Shown: in pieces, positions 25,930-34,486 of the stretch
Layout of the letters: each line of letters starts with the position of its first letter
Numbering within the stretch: the first letter of the stretch is position 1
Source of the DNA: CAVOJY01 sp963696405
GTDB lineage: Bacteria > Chloroflexota > Limnocylindria > Limnocylindrales > CSP1-4
Assembly: GCA_963696405.1 (NCBI GenBank)
Contig: CAVOJY010000002.1
Coordinates: 62,001-126,000 of the forward strand
DNA length: 64,000 nt
Direction of reading: 5' to 3'
Program-made: the position numbers and the translations under genes
Notes under the pieces: generated by a model
Told to the model about the DNA's origin: nothing
Databases searched by the model: none
What the model saw: the letters and a program-made list of their open reading frames with translations, nothing else

Positions 25930-27237
25930 ATGCCGGGGATCGACCCCAGTTTTCCGCTCGTCCGTTTCTCCGACCATCGTCTTGCCAACGGCCTGCGGGT
26001 CATCATCGCGCCGGACCATCTCGCCCCGGTCGTGGCGGTGAACGTCTGGTACGACGTTGGATCCAAGCACGAGCGCCCGGGCAAGACCGGCTTCGCCCAC
26101 CTCTTCGAGCACCTCATGTTCCAGGGGTCGCGCCACGTGGCGAAGGCCGAGCACATGGAGATCGTCCAGGGCGCCGGTGGCGTCTGCAACGGCACCACCT
26201 ACTTCGACCGGACGAACTACTTCGAGACACTGCCGTCGCACTGGCTCGACCTGGGACTCTGGCTCGAGGCTGACCGGATGGCGACCCTCCTCGACGCGGT
26301 GAACCAGGAGAACCTGGACAACCAGCGCGACGTGGTGAAGAACGAGAAGCGCCAGAGCTACGACAACCGCCCCTACGGCTCCTTCTACGAGCGGGCCATG
26401 GCGGCGGTGTTCCCGCCGGAGCATCCGTATAGCCACACGCCGATCGGGTCGATGGACGACCTCGATGCCGCGTCGCTCGAGGACGTCCGCGACTTCTTCC
26501 GCACCTACTACGTGCCGAACAACGCGGTTCTCTCGATCGTCGGGGACGTCGAGCCGGAAGAGGCCCTCGCATCGGCGGCGCGCTACTTCGAACCGCTGGC
26601 GCAGAGATCGGTGCCGCCCCTCGGGGACCTCAGCCTTGCCGCGCACATCGGGCAGGAAGTCCGCGAGCTGGTCGAGGATGCGGTTCCACTCGTTCGCGTG
26701 CACTTCGGGTTCCGAACGCCGCCCTTTGGGACGCCGGCGTTCGACGCCCTCGAGGTCGCGACCCAGATCCTCTCCGGCGGGCAGGGAAGCCGGCTGCACC
26801 GGAGGCTTGTACGCGAACGGCGCATCGCCCAGGATGCCGCGGCCTTCCTTCTGCCGCTCGTGGACGGCGGCTCGCTTCTCGTCGGCTGGGCAACTGTGCG
26901 GCCCGAAAGTGACGCGGCGACCGTCGAGGCGGCGTACCTGGCCGAGCTGGACCTGGTGGCCCGCGAGCCGGTGACCGACGACGAGCTGGCGCGCGCCGGT
27001 GCGCTCATCGAGTCGGAGGAGCTGGCCGCGCTCGGACGCGTCGAGGAGGTTGCCGACCGACTGGGGATGTACGCCACCCTGTTCGATCGACCGGGGCTCG
27101 TCAACGAGCAGCTGGCCCGCTACCTGGCGGTGGACGCCGACGCGATCCTGGCGGCCTCGGCCGACGTGTTCCGGGACGACAACCGGGCCGTCCTCACCTA
27201 CGTGCCCGGCGGGTCGGTTGGGGAGGCGGTGGCATGA
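25930..27237 (+). CDS. M16-family zinc metallopeptidase, catalytic subunit
   Basis: Protein of 435 residues. The inverted zinc motif HLFEH gives His57 and His61 as ligands and Glu60 as base, with the distal Glu supplied in ENLDNQRDVVKNEKRQ. The start ATG has GGAGG 4 nt upstream; 47 more codons upstream in frame were rejected. The second half has the partner-domain features of the processing-peptidase family (GGQGSRLHRRLVRERRI). Together with the next gene it matches the bacterial two-subunit M16 peptidases in which one chain is catalytic. It degrades peptides, probably in the cytosol; no signal peptide is present. Confidence 0.94.
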   Translation: MPGIDPSFPLVRFSDHRLANGLRVIIAPDHLAPVVAVNVWYDVGSKHERPGKTGFAHLFEHLMFQGSRHVAKAEHMEIVQGAGGVCNGTTYFDRTNYFETLPSHWLDLGLWLEADRMATLLDAVNQENLDNQRDVVKNEKRQSYDNRPYGSFYERAMAAVFPPEHPYSHTPIGSMDDLDAASLEDVRDFFRTYYVPNNAVLSIVGDVEPEEALASAARYFEPLAQRSVPPLGDLSLAAHIGQEVRELVEDAVPLVRVHFGFRTPPFGTPAFDALEVATQILSGGQGSRLHRRLVRERRIAQDAAAFLLPLVDGGSLLVGWATVRPESDAATVEAAYLAELDLVAREPVTDDELARAGALIESEELAALGRVEEVADRLGMYATLFDRPGLVNEQLARYLAVDADAILAASADVFRDDNRAVLTYVPGGSVGEAVA

Positions 27238-28673
27238 CCGGCACGACCGGCGCTACCGGCGCCACCGGCCTGACCGGCACGCCCGGCGGACCGCTCGCGG
27301 TCCTCGACACGCGGCCCGAGCCGGGGAGGCCACGGGAGTATCACTTCCCCGGGTTCCAGCGTGAGGCCCTGCCAAACGGGCTCACCGTGCTCGCCTCGCA
27401 CCTGCCCGGGCGTCCGCTCCTCGCCGCTCACCTCATCCTCGAGGGCGGCGCGGCGGCCGAGCCGGCCCCGCTTGCCGGTGTCACGGCGCTCGCCGCGGAG
27501 GCGCTCAGCGAGGGAACGCAGCGGCGCGACGCGATCGAGTTCGTCGAGGCCTGCGAGCGCCTCGGGGCCTCTCTCCAGGCGAGCACCGGATGGGAGACGT
27601 TCGTGGTCTCCCTCGAGGTGCCGCGCCGGCGGCTTGGACCTGCCCTGGCGCTCCTCGCCGAAATGGTGCTCGTGCCGGCCTTCCCGGCGCACGAGGTGGA
27701 CCGGCTGCGCGACGAGCGATTGAACGACCTGCTGCAGGCCCGGGCCGACCCACGGAGGCGGGCCGAGCGCGCCTTCATCGAGACGATCTACGCGCCGCAT
27801 TCCCCGTTCTCACGACCTGCAGCTGGCAGCGAGGAGACCGTGCCGCTCCTCGACCGCGCCGCCCTCGCAGATCGCCATGGAGCCATCCTCGACCCGCGTT
27901 GCGCCACCTTGGTCGTCGGCGGTGACCTGGAGGGGCTTCCGATCACCGACATGGTTGCCGAGCAGTTCGGCCATTGGACGGCCGCCGCCGAGCGCGTCGC
28001 GCTTGCGACGACCGATGCCTCGCCCCATCCCGACGGACCGCGCGTCATCGTCGTTGATCGGCCGGGTGCGCCCCAGACCGAGGTCCGGATCGGTCACGTC
28101 GGGCTGCCTCGCCTGATCCCGGACTACCACGCGCTGGTGGTCATGAGCGCGATCCTGGGCGGCCTCTTCAACTCCCGGCTGCAGCGGCTGCTCCGCGAAG
28201 AGCGTGGCTACACGTACTCCGTGGGCGCCGGCTTCGACCTCCGGCGGGCGCCGGGGCCGTTCTCCGTCCGGATGGCGGTCGAGACGGCCGCCACGGTGCC
28301 GTCCGTGGTGGACGCCCTGGGCGAGCTGCGGCGCATCCGCCAGGTCCCGCCGACGCCGGACGAGCTCGATGTTGCGCGGGAGTACCTCATCGGAGTGTTC
28401 CCCCTCCGTTTCGAGGCGCCGTCGCAGGTCGTGGCAGCGATCGGCGGCCTGGTGGCCCACCGCCTGCCCGACGATGAGCTCGACCTGTACCGCCCGGCGA
28501 TCGCCCAGGTGAGCGCCGAGGATGTCCTGGCTGCGGCCGGGCACGTCGACGCGGACGGCGCGTCTGTCGTGCTGGTGGGCGATGCCGCGCGTTTCGAGGC
28601 GGACCTCCGTGCGGCGGGCTTCGGCCCGGTGACGATGCTGCGCGAGCCGGCCGGCGTGGCCGAGGCACCATAA
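27234..28673 (+). CDS. M16-family peptidase-like protein, non-catalytic subunit
   Basis: Protein of 479 residues. The zinc motif of the partner is absent: the equivalent position reads VTALAAEALSEG. The substrate-binding Arg/Tyr region is kept (LREERGYTYSVGAGF), as expected for the R/Y subunit of bacterial M16 heterodimers. The first 18 residues are a low-complexity run rich in Thr and Gly, coded by repeated ACCGGC units, with no domain role visible. The start overlaps the catalytic-subunit stop by 4 nt, so the two chains are probably made in equal amounts. Confidence 0.92.
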   Translation: MTGTTGATGATGLTGTPGGPLAVLDTRPEPGRPREYHFPGFQREALPNGLTVLASHLPGRPLLAAHLILEGGAAAEPAPLAGVTALAAEALSEGTQRRDAIEFVEACERLGASLQASTGWETFVVSLEVPRRRLGPALALLAEMVLVPAFPAHEVDRLRDERLNDLLQARADPRRRAERAFIETIYAPHSPFSRPAAGSEETVPLLDRAALADRHGAILDPRCATLVVGGDLEGLPITDMVAEQFGHWTAAAERVALATTDASPHPDGPRVIVVDRPGAPQTEVRIGHVGLPRLIPDYHALVVMSAILGGLFNSRLQRLLREERGYTYSVGAGFDLRRAPGPFSVRMAVETAATVPSVVDALGELRRIRQVPPTPDELDVAREYLIGVFPLRFEAPSQVVAAIGGLVAHRLPDDELDLYRPAIAQVSAEDVLAAAGHVDADGASVVLVGDAARFEADLRAAGFGPVTMLREPAGVAEAP

Positions 28674-28714
28674 GCGCAAACGGCCGTGGCTGAGGGCGGC
28701 CGGGCCCACGCGAC

Positions 28715-28743
28715 TTGCCGGGTTCGGCCCGGACCGGTACGCT
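28715..28743 (+). promoter_or_regulatory. Promoter TTGCCG-17-TACGCT, leaderless
   Basis: TTGCCG (28715-28720), a 17-bp spacer and TACGCT (28738-28743), ending 8 nt before the ATG at 28752. Confidence 0.6.
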
Positions 28744-28751
28744 GCGGGTGA

Positions 28752-29369
28752 ATGATCGTCGTCCTTGGCCGCCCAGCGGCGGCAGCGTTCCCCGGGACCA
28801 GCGACACCGACCCCGACGGCGTGCGGCCGGCCGGTCTGGCCGTTGAGATCGCGCGCGCCGCGGCGGCCGCCGGTCGGAAGGTCGAGCTCGTTGGATCGAT
28901 CGGGGACGACGCCATCGGGAACGCGGTCGTCGTGGGCCTGGACCGGGCGGGGGTGGGGCACGCCGCCCTGCTGCGCGATCCGTCCGCCCCGACCCCGAGA
29001 GCCGGCGAGCGCGCTCCAGCGGCCGTTCGCCCGCCGCGTCTCGAACGGGCGGACGTGGAGCTGGGGCTCGGCTATGTCGTGGATTACGGCGTGCTGGTCC
29101 TCGCCGAGCCGCTCCCTCCCGACGTTGAGGCCGCCGCGCTCGATGCTGCGGCCTTCCGCAACGCGAGCGTGGTCGCCGTGGTCGCCCCCGGAGGCCGGGT
29201 GAGCGGCCGGCTTGCCGGTACGGCGACCGTGCTCGAGGCACCGCGCGGGACGAGCGAGGCGTTCGCGCAGGCGGTCGGGCGGTTCGCTGCCGGGCTCGAC
29301 GCCGGCGCCGAGCCGCGGGAGGCGCTGGCCACCGCCGTCCGGGCCGCCGGCTGGGAGACGAGCGCCTGA
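28752..29369 (+). CDS. Truncated PfkB/ribokinase-like protein
   Basis: Protein of 205 residues, about two-thirds of a PfkB kinase (about 300). Features of the fold are seen in ILVLGRPA-like start, AVEIARAAAAAGRKVELVGSIGDDAIGNAVVVGLDRAGV near residue 30-70, and the later strand ASVVAVVAP. The GAGD motif carrying the catalytic base and the ATP-binding C-terminal strand set are missing, with only PRGTSEAFAQAVGRFAAGLDAG at the equivalent place. Sugar-kinase activity is therefore unlikely; a binding or regulatory role is possible. The stop overlaps the histidine-kinase start by 1 nt, so it is the first gene of that operon. Confidence 0.7.
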   Translation: MIVVLGRPAAAAFPGTSDTDPDGVRPAGLAVEIARAAAAAGRKVELVGSIGDDAIGNAVVVGLDRAGVGHAALLRDPSAPTPRAGERAPAAVRPPRLERADVELGLGYVVDYGVLVLAEPLPPDVEAAALDAAAFRNASVVAVVAPGGRVSGRLAGTATVLEAPRGTSEAFAQAVGRFAAGLDAGAEPREALATAVRAAGWETSA

Positions 29370-31060
29370 TGCCCGCCGTCCTGGCGACGCGTCCCGCTCC
29401 TTCGCCGGGCGTGGCCCACCGGACGGCCGCCCGGACGGACTCGGTCTCCGACGCGTCCCACCTCGGGCTGGCATCGGTCCTGGACGCGCTCGAGGCGTGG
29501 TGCACGGCGCCCTCCACGGGAGCGCGGCGCCGGCTGATGAAGGCATTGCACGGGTTCGCCGAGGCCCGCCAGGTGCCGGGCGTGTTCCTGCAGGTTACGG
29601 CGCCGTTGCCGCCGCTGGCCGTCGGCACCGGCTCGCTCGCGAGGCGTCCCGGACGGAGCCGCCTGCGGGCCGGAACGGTCGTCGAGCGTCGCCTGCGCGC
29701 CGGGGATCCGCCGCGCCAGGTCGGGACCCTGCTGGTTGCGGTGGCCGACCCCCGCGCCCCGGTCGGCGTCCCCGCCGCGGCCGCACCCGCCGCGGCCGCA
29801 CCCGCCGTCGAGGCAGCCGGCACCGGCATGGCCCGGCTGCTCGAGATGGCGCTCCGCGGCGCCCTCGCGCGTGCCGAGGCGCGGGCGTCCGCCGATCGCC
29901 TCGAGGCCCTGGACGAGGCCACCCGCGCCATCGCCGGCGTGCTCTCCACCGAGCGCGTGCTCCAGCTCATCGTCGACAGCGTCCGCCGCCTGGTCGGCGC
30001 CGAGTACGCCGCCCTCGGCATCGTTGACGCGGGCCGGCGTCTCGACCCCTTCATCACGAGCGGCATGAGCCGGGCCGCCCGCGACCGGATCGGCTCGCCG
30101 CCCCGCGGCCGCGGCCTTCTCGGCGCGATCCTCGAGGGCGGGGCCCCGATCCGGGTGGACGACATCGCCGCCGATCCCCGCCATCACGGCTTCCCCCCGA
30201 ACCACCCCGTCATGCGCGGCTTTCTCGGCGTTCCCATCAGCGTGCGCGGCCGCGTGATCGGCAACCTCTACCTCACCGACAAGTCCGGGGCCGACGCGAC
30301 CGGACCGCGCGGGTTCAGCGAGGAGGACCAGCGTCTCGTCGAGCTCTTCGCGAGCCACGCCGGGATCGCCATCGAGAACGCCCGGCTCCACGAGAAGGAG
30401 CAACAGCTCGCGGTGCTGGAGGAGCGCCAGCGGATCGGGCGTGACCTGCACGACGGGATCATCCAGAGCATCTACGCCGTCGGGCTCACCCTCGACGACG
30501 CGTACGAGACCATCGACGAGGCGCCGTCGGAGGCCCAGGCGAAGATCGAGCGCGCAATCGAGTCGCTGAACCTCACCATCCGCGACATCCGCAACTTCAT
30601 CTTCGGCCTCCAGCCGGAGCCGTTCGACCAGGCCGGCCTCGTTGACGCCCTCGCGGCCATGGCCGAGGAGTTCCGGGTGAACACGATGGTCGACATCGGC
30701 CTCGAGATCGTCGGCTCGAGCGACGTGGAGCTCTCCGCCGACGCGACGCTGCAGCTCCTCAACCTGGCCCGCGAGGCGCTGAGCAACGTATCGCGGCACG
30801 CCCGGGCAGGCCGCGCGGAACTGCGGCTCGAGGTGACCGACAGCGTGCTCGAGCTTGCGGTCGTGGACGACGGCGTCGGCTTCGACCCGACCGCCCGGCG
30901 CGGGCCCGGGCACATGGGCATCAGCAACATGCGGGCACGCGCGGCGGAGCTCGACGCGGAGTTCCTCGTCGAGAGTGCCGCGGGACGTGGAACGCAAGTC
31001 CTCGTCCGGGTCCCGATTTCCGATGTGGCGCCCCCAGCGGGCAGCCCGACCGTGGGATAG
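29369..31060 (+). CDS. GAF-domain sensor histidine kinase (DevS/NarX type)
   Basis: Protein of 563 residues, cytosolic. N-terminal 150 residues are unassigned and Ala/Arg/Pro-rich. A helix (about 165-190) leads to a GAF domain (about 195-345: STERVLQLIVDSVRRLVGAEYAALGI, GFLGVPISVRGRVIGNLYLTDK). The HisKA_3 dimerisation/phosphoacceptor motif is ERQRIGRDLHDGIIQ, with His361, and the HATPase_c domain has NLAREALSNVSRHA (N box), VDDGVGFD and GHMGISNM. This matches DevS/DosT-like kinases, but with one GAF visible and no clear haem-ligating site could be assigned. It pairs with the response regulator starting 10 bp behind. Confidence 0.93.
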   Translation: MPAVLATRPAPSPGVAHRTAARTDSVSDASHLGLASVLDALEAWCTAPSTGARRRLMKALHGFAEARQVPGVFLQVTAPLPPLAVGTGSLARRPGRSRLRAGTVVERRLRAGDPPRQVGTLLVAVADPRAPVGVPAAAAPAAAAPAVEAAGTGMARLLEMALRGALARAEARASADRLEALDEATRAIAGVLSTERVLQLIVDSVRRLVGAEYAALGIVDAGRRLDPFITSGMSRAARDRIGSPPRGRGLLGAILEGGAPIRVDDIAADPRHHGFPPNHPVMRGFLGVPISVRGRVIGNLYLTDKSGADATGPRGFSEEDQRLVELFASHAGIAIENARLHEKEQQLAVLEERQRIGRDLHDGIIQSIYAVGLTLDDAYETIDEAPSEAQAKIERAIESLNLTIRDIRNFIFGLQPEPFDQAGLVDALAAMAEEFRVNTMVDIGLEIVGSSDVELSADATLQLLNLAREALSNVSRHARAGRAELRLEVTDSVLELAVVDDGVGFDPTARRGPGHMGISNMRARAAELDAEFLVESAAGRGTQVLVRVPISDVAPPAGSPTVG

Positions 31061-31063
31061 GAT
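31058..31063 (+). promoter_or_regulatory. -10 box TAGGAT near the response-regulator start
   Basis: TAGGAT ends 6 nt before the GTG at 31070, overlapping the stop of the kinase gene. It would allow separate leaderless expression of the regulator. Confidence 0.4.
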
Positions 31064-31069
31064 GGAGCC

Positions 31070-31741
31070 GTGACAGACGCAACAACCGCCAACCCTCTCC
31101 GCATCCTCGTCGTGGACGACCACGAGATCGTTCGCCAGGGCCTCGTCTCGCTCCTCGAGCGGCGCGAGGGCTTCCAGGTCGTCGCCCAGGCCGGGACCGT
31201 GGCCGAGGCGACCGAGAACGCGCGCAAGTTCCAGCCGGACCTGGTCATCATGGACGTCCGGCTGCCGGACGGATCCGGCATCGAGGCCTGCCGCGAGATC
31301 CGCGCCGAGTTCCCCACCACGCGCATCATCATCCTGACCAGCTACCCGGACGAGGAGGCCGTGTTCGCCTCGATCGTCGCGGGTGCCAGCGGCTACCTCC
31401 TGAAGCAGATCCGGGGACGCGACCTCGTCGCCGCCCTCGAGTCCGTCGGGCGGGGCGAGTCGCTCCTCGACCCGGCGGTGACCGAGAAGGTGCTCGACCG
31501 CGTGCGCCGGATCGCGAGCGGCACGTACACCGACGAGCTGGCCCAGCTCACCCGCCAGGAACAGAAGATCCTGCTTCTCATCGCCGAGGGCAAGACGAAC
31601 AAGCAGATCGCCTCGGAGATCTTCCTCTCGGACAAGACGGTGAAGAACTACGTCAGCTCGATCCTGGCGAAGCTGAACCTCCAGCGCCGTTCGCAGGCCG
31701 CGGCGTTCGTTGCCCGGCACCGGCTCCCCGGCGCGGAGTAG
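31070..31741 (+). CDS. Response regulator, NarL/FixJ family, DevR/DosR-like
   Basis: Protein of 223 residues. The receiver domain has VVDDHEIVRQGLVSLLE, phosphoacceptor Asp62 in MDVRLPDGSGIE, Thr/Ser in ILTSYPDEEAV and Lys in YLLKQIRG. The C-terminal LuxR-type HTH is LTRQEQKILLLIAEGKTNKQIASEIFLSDKTVKNYVSSILAKL. The spacing, the LPDGSGIE block, LTSYPDEEAVFASIVAGASGYLLK and the TVKNYVS recognition helix are closely similar to mycobacterial DevR/DosR, the hypoxia regulator. The GTG start is supported by the overlapping kinase stop and a -10 box. It forms an operon with the kinase. Confidence 0.94.
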   Translation: MTDATTANPLRILVVDDHEIVRQGLVSLLERREGFQVVAQAGTVAEATENARKFQPDLVIMDVRLPDGSGIEACREIRAEFPTTRIIILTSYPDEEAVFASIVAGASGYLLKQIRGRDLVAALESVGRGESLLDPAVTEKVLDRVRRIASGTYTDELAQLTRQEQKILLLIAEGKTNKQIASEIFLSDKTVKNYVSSILAKLNLQRRSQAAAFVARHRLPGAE

Positions 31742-31802
31742 GCGGGGCAGAGCCGCTCGATCTGGCACCAGGCGTTCCAGGCGCGGCCGGGGAGGCTGAT
31801 CC

Positions 31803-33074
31803 ATGCGCATCGTCACAGCCGGGGAGGCGGTCGCCGGGATCCGCTCGGGCGACCAGGTCTACCTCCAGGGGACCGCTGCGACCCCGTCGGTCCTTCTCGA
31901 CGCCCTCGTGGCCCGCGCGCCCGAGCTGGAGGACGTCCGGATCGTCCACCTCCACGCCGAAGGCCCCGGGCCGCATCTTCGCCCGGAGATGGCCGGCCAC
32001 TTCCGGCACCGGGCGCTCTTCATGGGCCCGAACGCGCGCGAGGCGGTGAACGAGGGCCGGGCGGAATCGGTCCCCGTGTTCCTCTCCGACGTGCCTCGCC
32101 TCTTCCGGCGCGGGTTCGTGAAGCTCGATGCCGCGCTGGTCAACGTGACCCCGCCCGACGCCCACGGGTACTGCTCGCTGGGGACCGGGGTGGACGTGAA
32201 CCACGACGCGATCGACGCCGCCCGCGTGGTCATCGCGCAGTTCAACCGGGCGCTGCCGCGAACGTTCGGCGACAGCTTCGTCCATGTCTCGCAGATCGAC
32301 CTGGCGGTCGAGGTTGATGTGCCCCTCTACGAGCTGAAGCCGCCGCCTCCGGGCGACGTGGAGCACCGCATCGGCGAGTACGTCGCGGACCTCATCCCGG
32401 ACGGCGCCACGCTCCAGATGGGCATCGGCGATATCCCCACGGCCGTCGGCATGGCCGCCCACCGCAAGAAGGACCTGGGCATTCACACCGAGATGCTCAC
32501 CGACGCCGTCGTCGACCTGGTCGAGGCGGGGGCGGTGACCGGGCGAAGGAAGGAGCAGGACCCCAACACGGTGGTCACGGCCTTCATGCTCGGGACGCAG
32601 CGCCTCTACGACTTCGCGCGCGACAACCCGCTGGTCCAGATGCGCCGCGTCAGCTACACGAACGACACCGCGGTCATCCGGCGCTTCCGGAAGATGTGCG
32701 CGGTGAACTCGGCGATCGAGGTGGACCTCACCGGGCAGGTCTGCGCCGATTCGATCGGCTACCGCCTGTACAGCGGGGTGGGCGGGCAGCTCGACTTCAT
32801 CCGCGGCGCCGCGCTGGCCGAGGAGGGGCTCGCGATCATCGCGCTTCCCGCAACGGCGAAGAACGGCACGATGTCGCGGATCGTCGGCCACCTGAAAGAG
32901 GGTGCCGGGGTGGTGACCACCCGGTTCCACGTCCAGACCGTGGTGACCGAGTGGGGCGTGGCCCAGCTTCACGGCAAGAGCATCCAGGAGCGCGCGCGGG
33001 CCCTCATCCAGATTGCCCACCCGGCCTTCCGCGAGGAGCTCCACGCCTTCGCCCGCGAGCACTGGCGGGCGTAG
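31803..33074 (+). CDS. Acetyl-CoA hydrolase/CoA-transferase family protein (4-hydroxybutyrate CoA-transferase-like)
   Basis: Protein of 423 residues, typical length. It transfers CoA between acetyl-CoA and a short carboxylate such as butyrate or 4-hydroxybutyrate. The active-site Glu is in GIHTEMLTDAVVDL, and the glycine-rich CoA loops are LQMGIGDIPTAV and SGVGGQLDFIRGA. Early residues show the standard SGDQVYLQGTAATP. The start ATG lies 62 bp behind the response regulator. No acyl-CoA dehydrogenase or hydratase gene is near, so the acceptor acid is not known. Acetate scavenging or fermentation are both possible roles. Confidence 0.92.
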   Translation: MRIVTAGEAVAGIRSGDQVYLQGTAATPSVLLDALVARAPELEDVRIVHLHAEGPGPHLRPEMAGHFRHRALFMGPNAREAVNEGRAESVPVFLSDVPRLFRRGFVKLDAALVNVTPPDAHGYCSLGTGVDVNHDAIDAARVVIAQFNRALPRTFGDSFVHVSQIDLAVEVDVPLYELKPPPPGDVEHRIGEYVADLIPDGATLQMGIGDIPTAVGMAAHRKKDLGIHTEMLTDAVVDLVEAGAVTGRRKEQDPNTVVTAFMLGTQRLYDFARDNPLVQMRRVSYTNDTAVIRRFRKMCAVNSAIEVDLTGQVCADSIGYRLYSGVGGQLDFIRGAALAEEGLAIIALPATAKNGTMSRIVGHLKEGAGVVTTRFHVQTVVTEWGVAQLHGKSIQERARALIQIAHPAFREELHAFAREHWRA

Positions 33075-33224
33075 CCGGGCGGAGCCTGCGAACGTGGCGG
33101 CGGCCTCGTTTCCGCCAGGTATTCCCGTGGGCGATGGTGTGAGGAAAGGCGGTGGAAGGCGGTGGCCCCTGCGGCGGGGGGGTGCCGGCTACCGCCGGGT
33201 TGTCGACCGTTCGCGGCCCCCGCG

Positions 33225-34437
33225 CTATGAGCCGGGGAGGGGATCGCCCGAGCCGGAGCCGCTGACGACCGAGCCGTCCGGCGCCAGCCAGGTGGTCCGG
33301 ACCTGGGCGCCTGCCGCTTGGGCATCGGTTGCCGGCCACGAGATGGTCAGCGTCATCTTCCAGAGCTGGAGCGGTGTCGCCTCGACGTCCGTGGAGCACG
33401 TCGCGTCCAGGGCCCGCAACAGCTCAGGTCCCTGGGGCTCCTGCGTGACCCTGCACTGGCGGGACGTACCGGGCTCGGTCGGGAAGACGCCGTAGCCCGC
33501 ATACTCGGAAGCGAGACTCCCGAGGGTCCGGGCCACCGCCTCGCGCATGGCCGTCTCGCCGGCTGCCCCGGTCGGGAGCGGCACGGGCGAGGGATCGTAG
33601 CGGAGGCTCGCGACCAGGGCCTCCACCTGCGCCCGGAGCGGGTCGAGATCGGGGCCGCGCATCGCGGCGTGGATCTCGTACCAGTTGTCGACGCTGCCCG
33701 GCATCGTGAGCTTCCACTCCACGCGATTGCCGAGATCGGTCTTGATCGCGGGGAGGCCCGCCACCGTTGTGCGCACGCCGTCCCCGGGGTCGGTCTCGAG
33801 GATGTTGAAGCTGGGCGCTCCCCACTGCTCGATCCGCATCACGAGGGCGTCGGGCCCGAGGTCGAGTGACTCGACCTTGCAGCGTCCGGCTCGTGTTCTC
33901 GCCCTTGACCGTGGTCGTGCAGGGATTGCGGACCGGACCGGTGGCGAGGTAGACGAGCAGCGTGCTGAACGACGTGACCATCTCGTATCGGTAGACGTGC
34001 CAGCTCGCCGGGTAGTCGAAGACGAGCCCGGCCTCGCTGAACCGGGCGAGGGCGGATCCCGGGGCGGTGGTCGCCAGGGGGAGGGGCACCGAGGATGGTG
34101 CGGCTGGTACCTGGCTTGCCGGGGGAGCGCTCGTCGCTGGCGGGACCGTCGGGGATGGCGCCGGGGTGGCTCCGGCCACGGCGGCGTGCGGGCTGGCGCT
34201 TGCTCCAGCCGGGTGCGGGCTGGCCCCGCTGCCGCCACCGGTGCCCACGGACAGGAGAACGGCGAAACCCGTCGAAGCGAGGAGCGCGACGAGGAGCGCG
34301 CCCACGACCGCAATGGCGATGAGGGTCCGGAGCGATCCGGCGCGCGGCCGGAGGACAGGCTCCGTGCTCGGTCGCACGGCCGGCTCCGTGCTCGGTTGGA
34401 CGACCGGCTCCGTGCGCGGCTCACTTGGCGGCAACAT
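33225..34437 (-). pseudogene. Secreted hypothetical protein, frameshifted in the middle
   Basis: The first frame (from ATG 34437) starts with a Pro/Glu-rich tail of TEP repeats, a transmembrane segment (about residues 37-65), a Ser/Ala/Pro linker and the beginning of a globular domain (FSEAGLVFDYPASWHVY). At about 33885 the domain continues in another frame (ESLDLGPDALVMRIEQ...) down to the stop at 33225, if one base is skipped. Neither frame alone makes sense, while the joined product of about 400 residues does. This is a type II or single-pass membrane protein of unknown function. Whether it is truly broken or a consensus error cannot be decided from one sequence. Confidence 0.65.
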
Positions 34438-34486
34438 CCTCGGCCTCTGCGGTTCAATCCACCGGCAGCCGTCGGCCGGCCCGCCC

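Noticed and set aside
30472..31816. Minus-strand frames opposite the kinase and regulator
   Set aside because: They are shadows of the two-component genes, which have all expected motifs.
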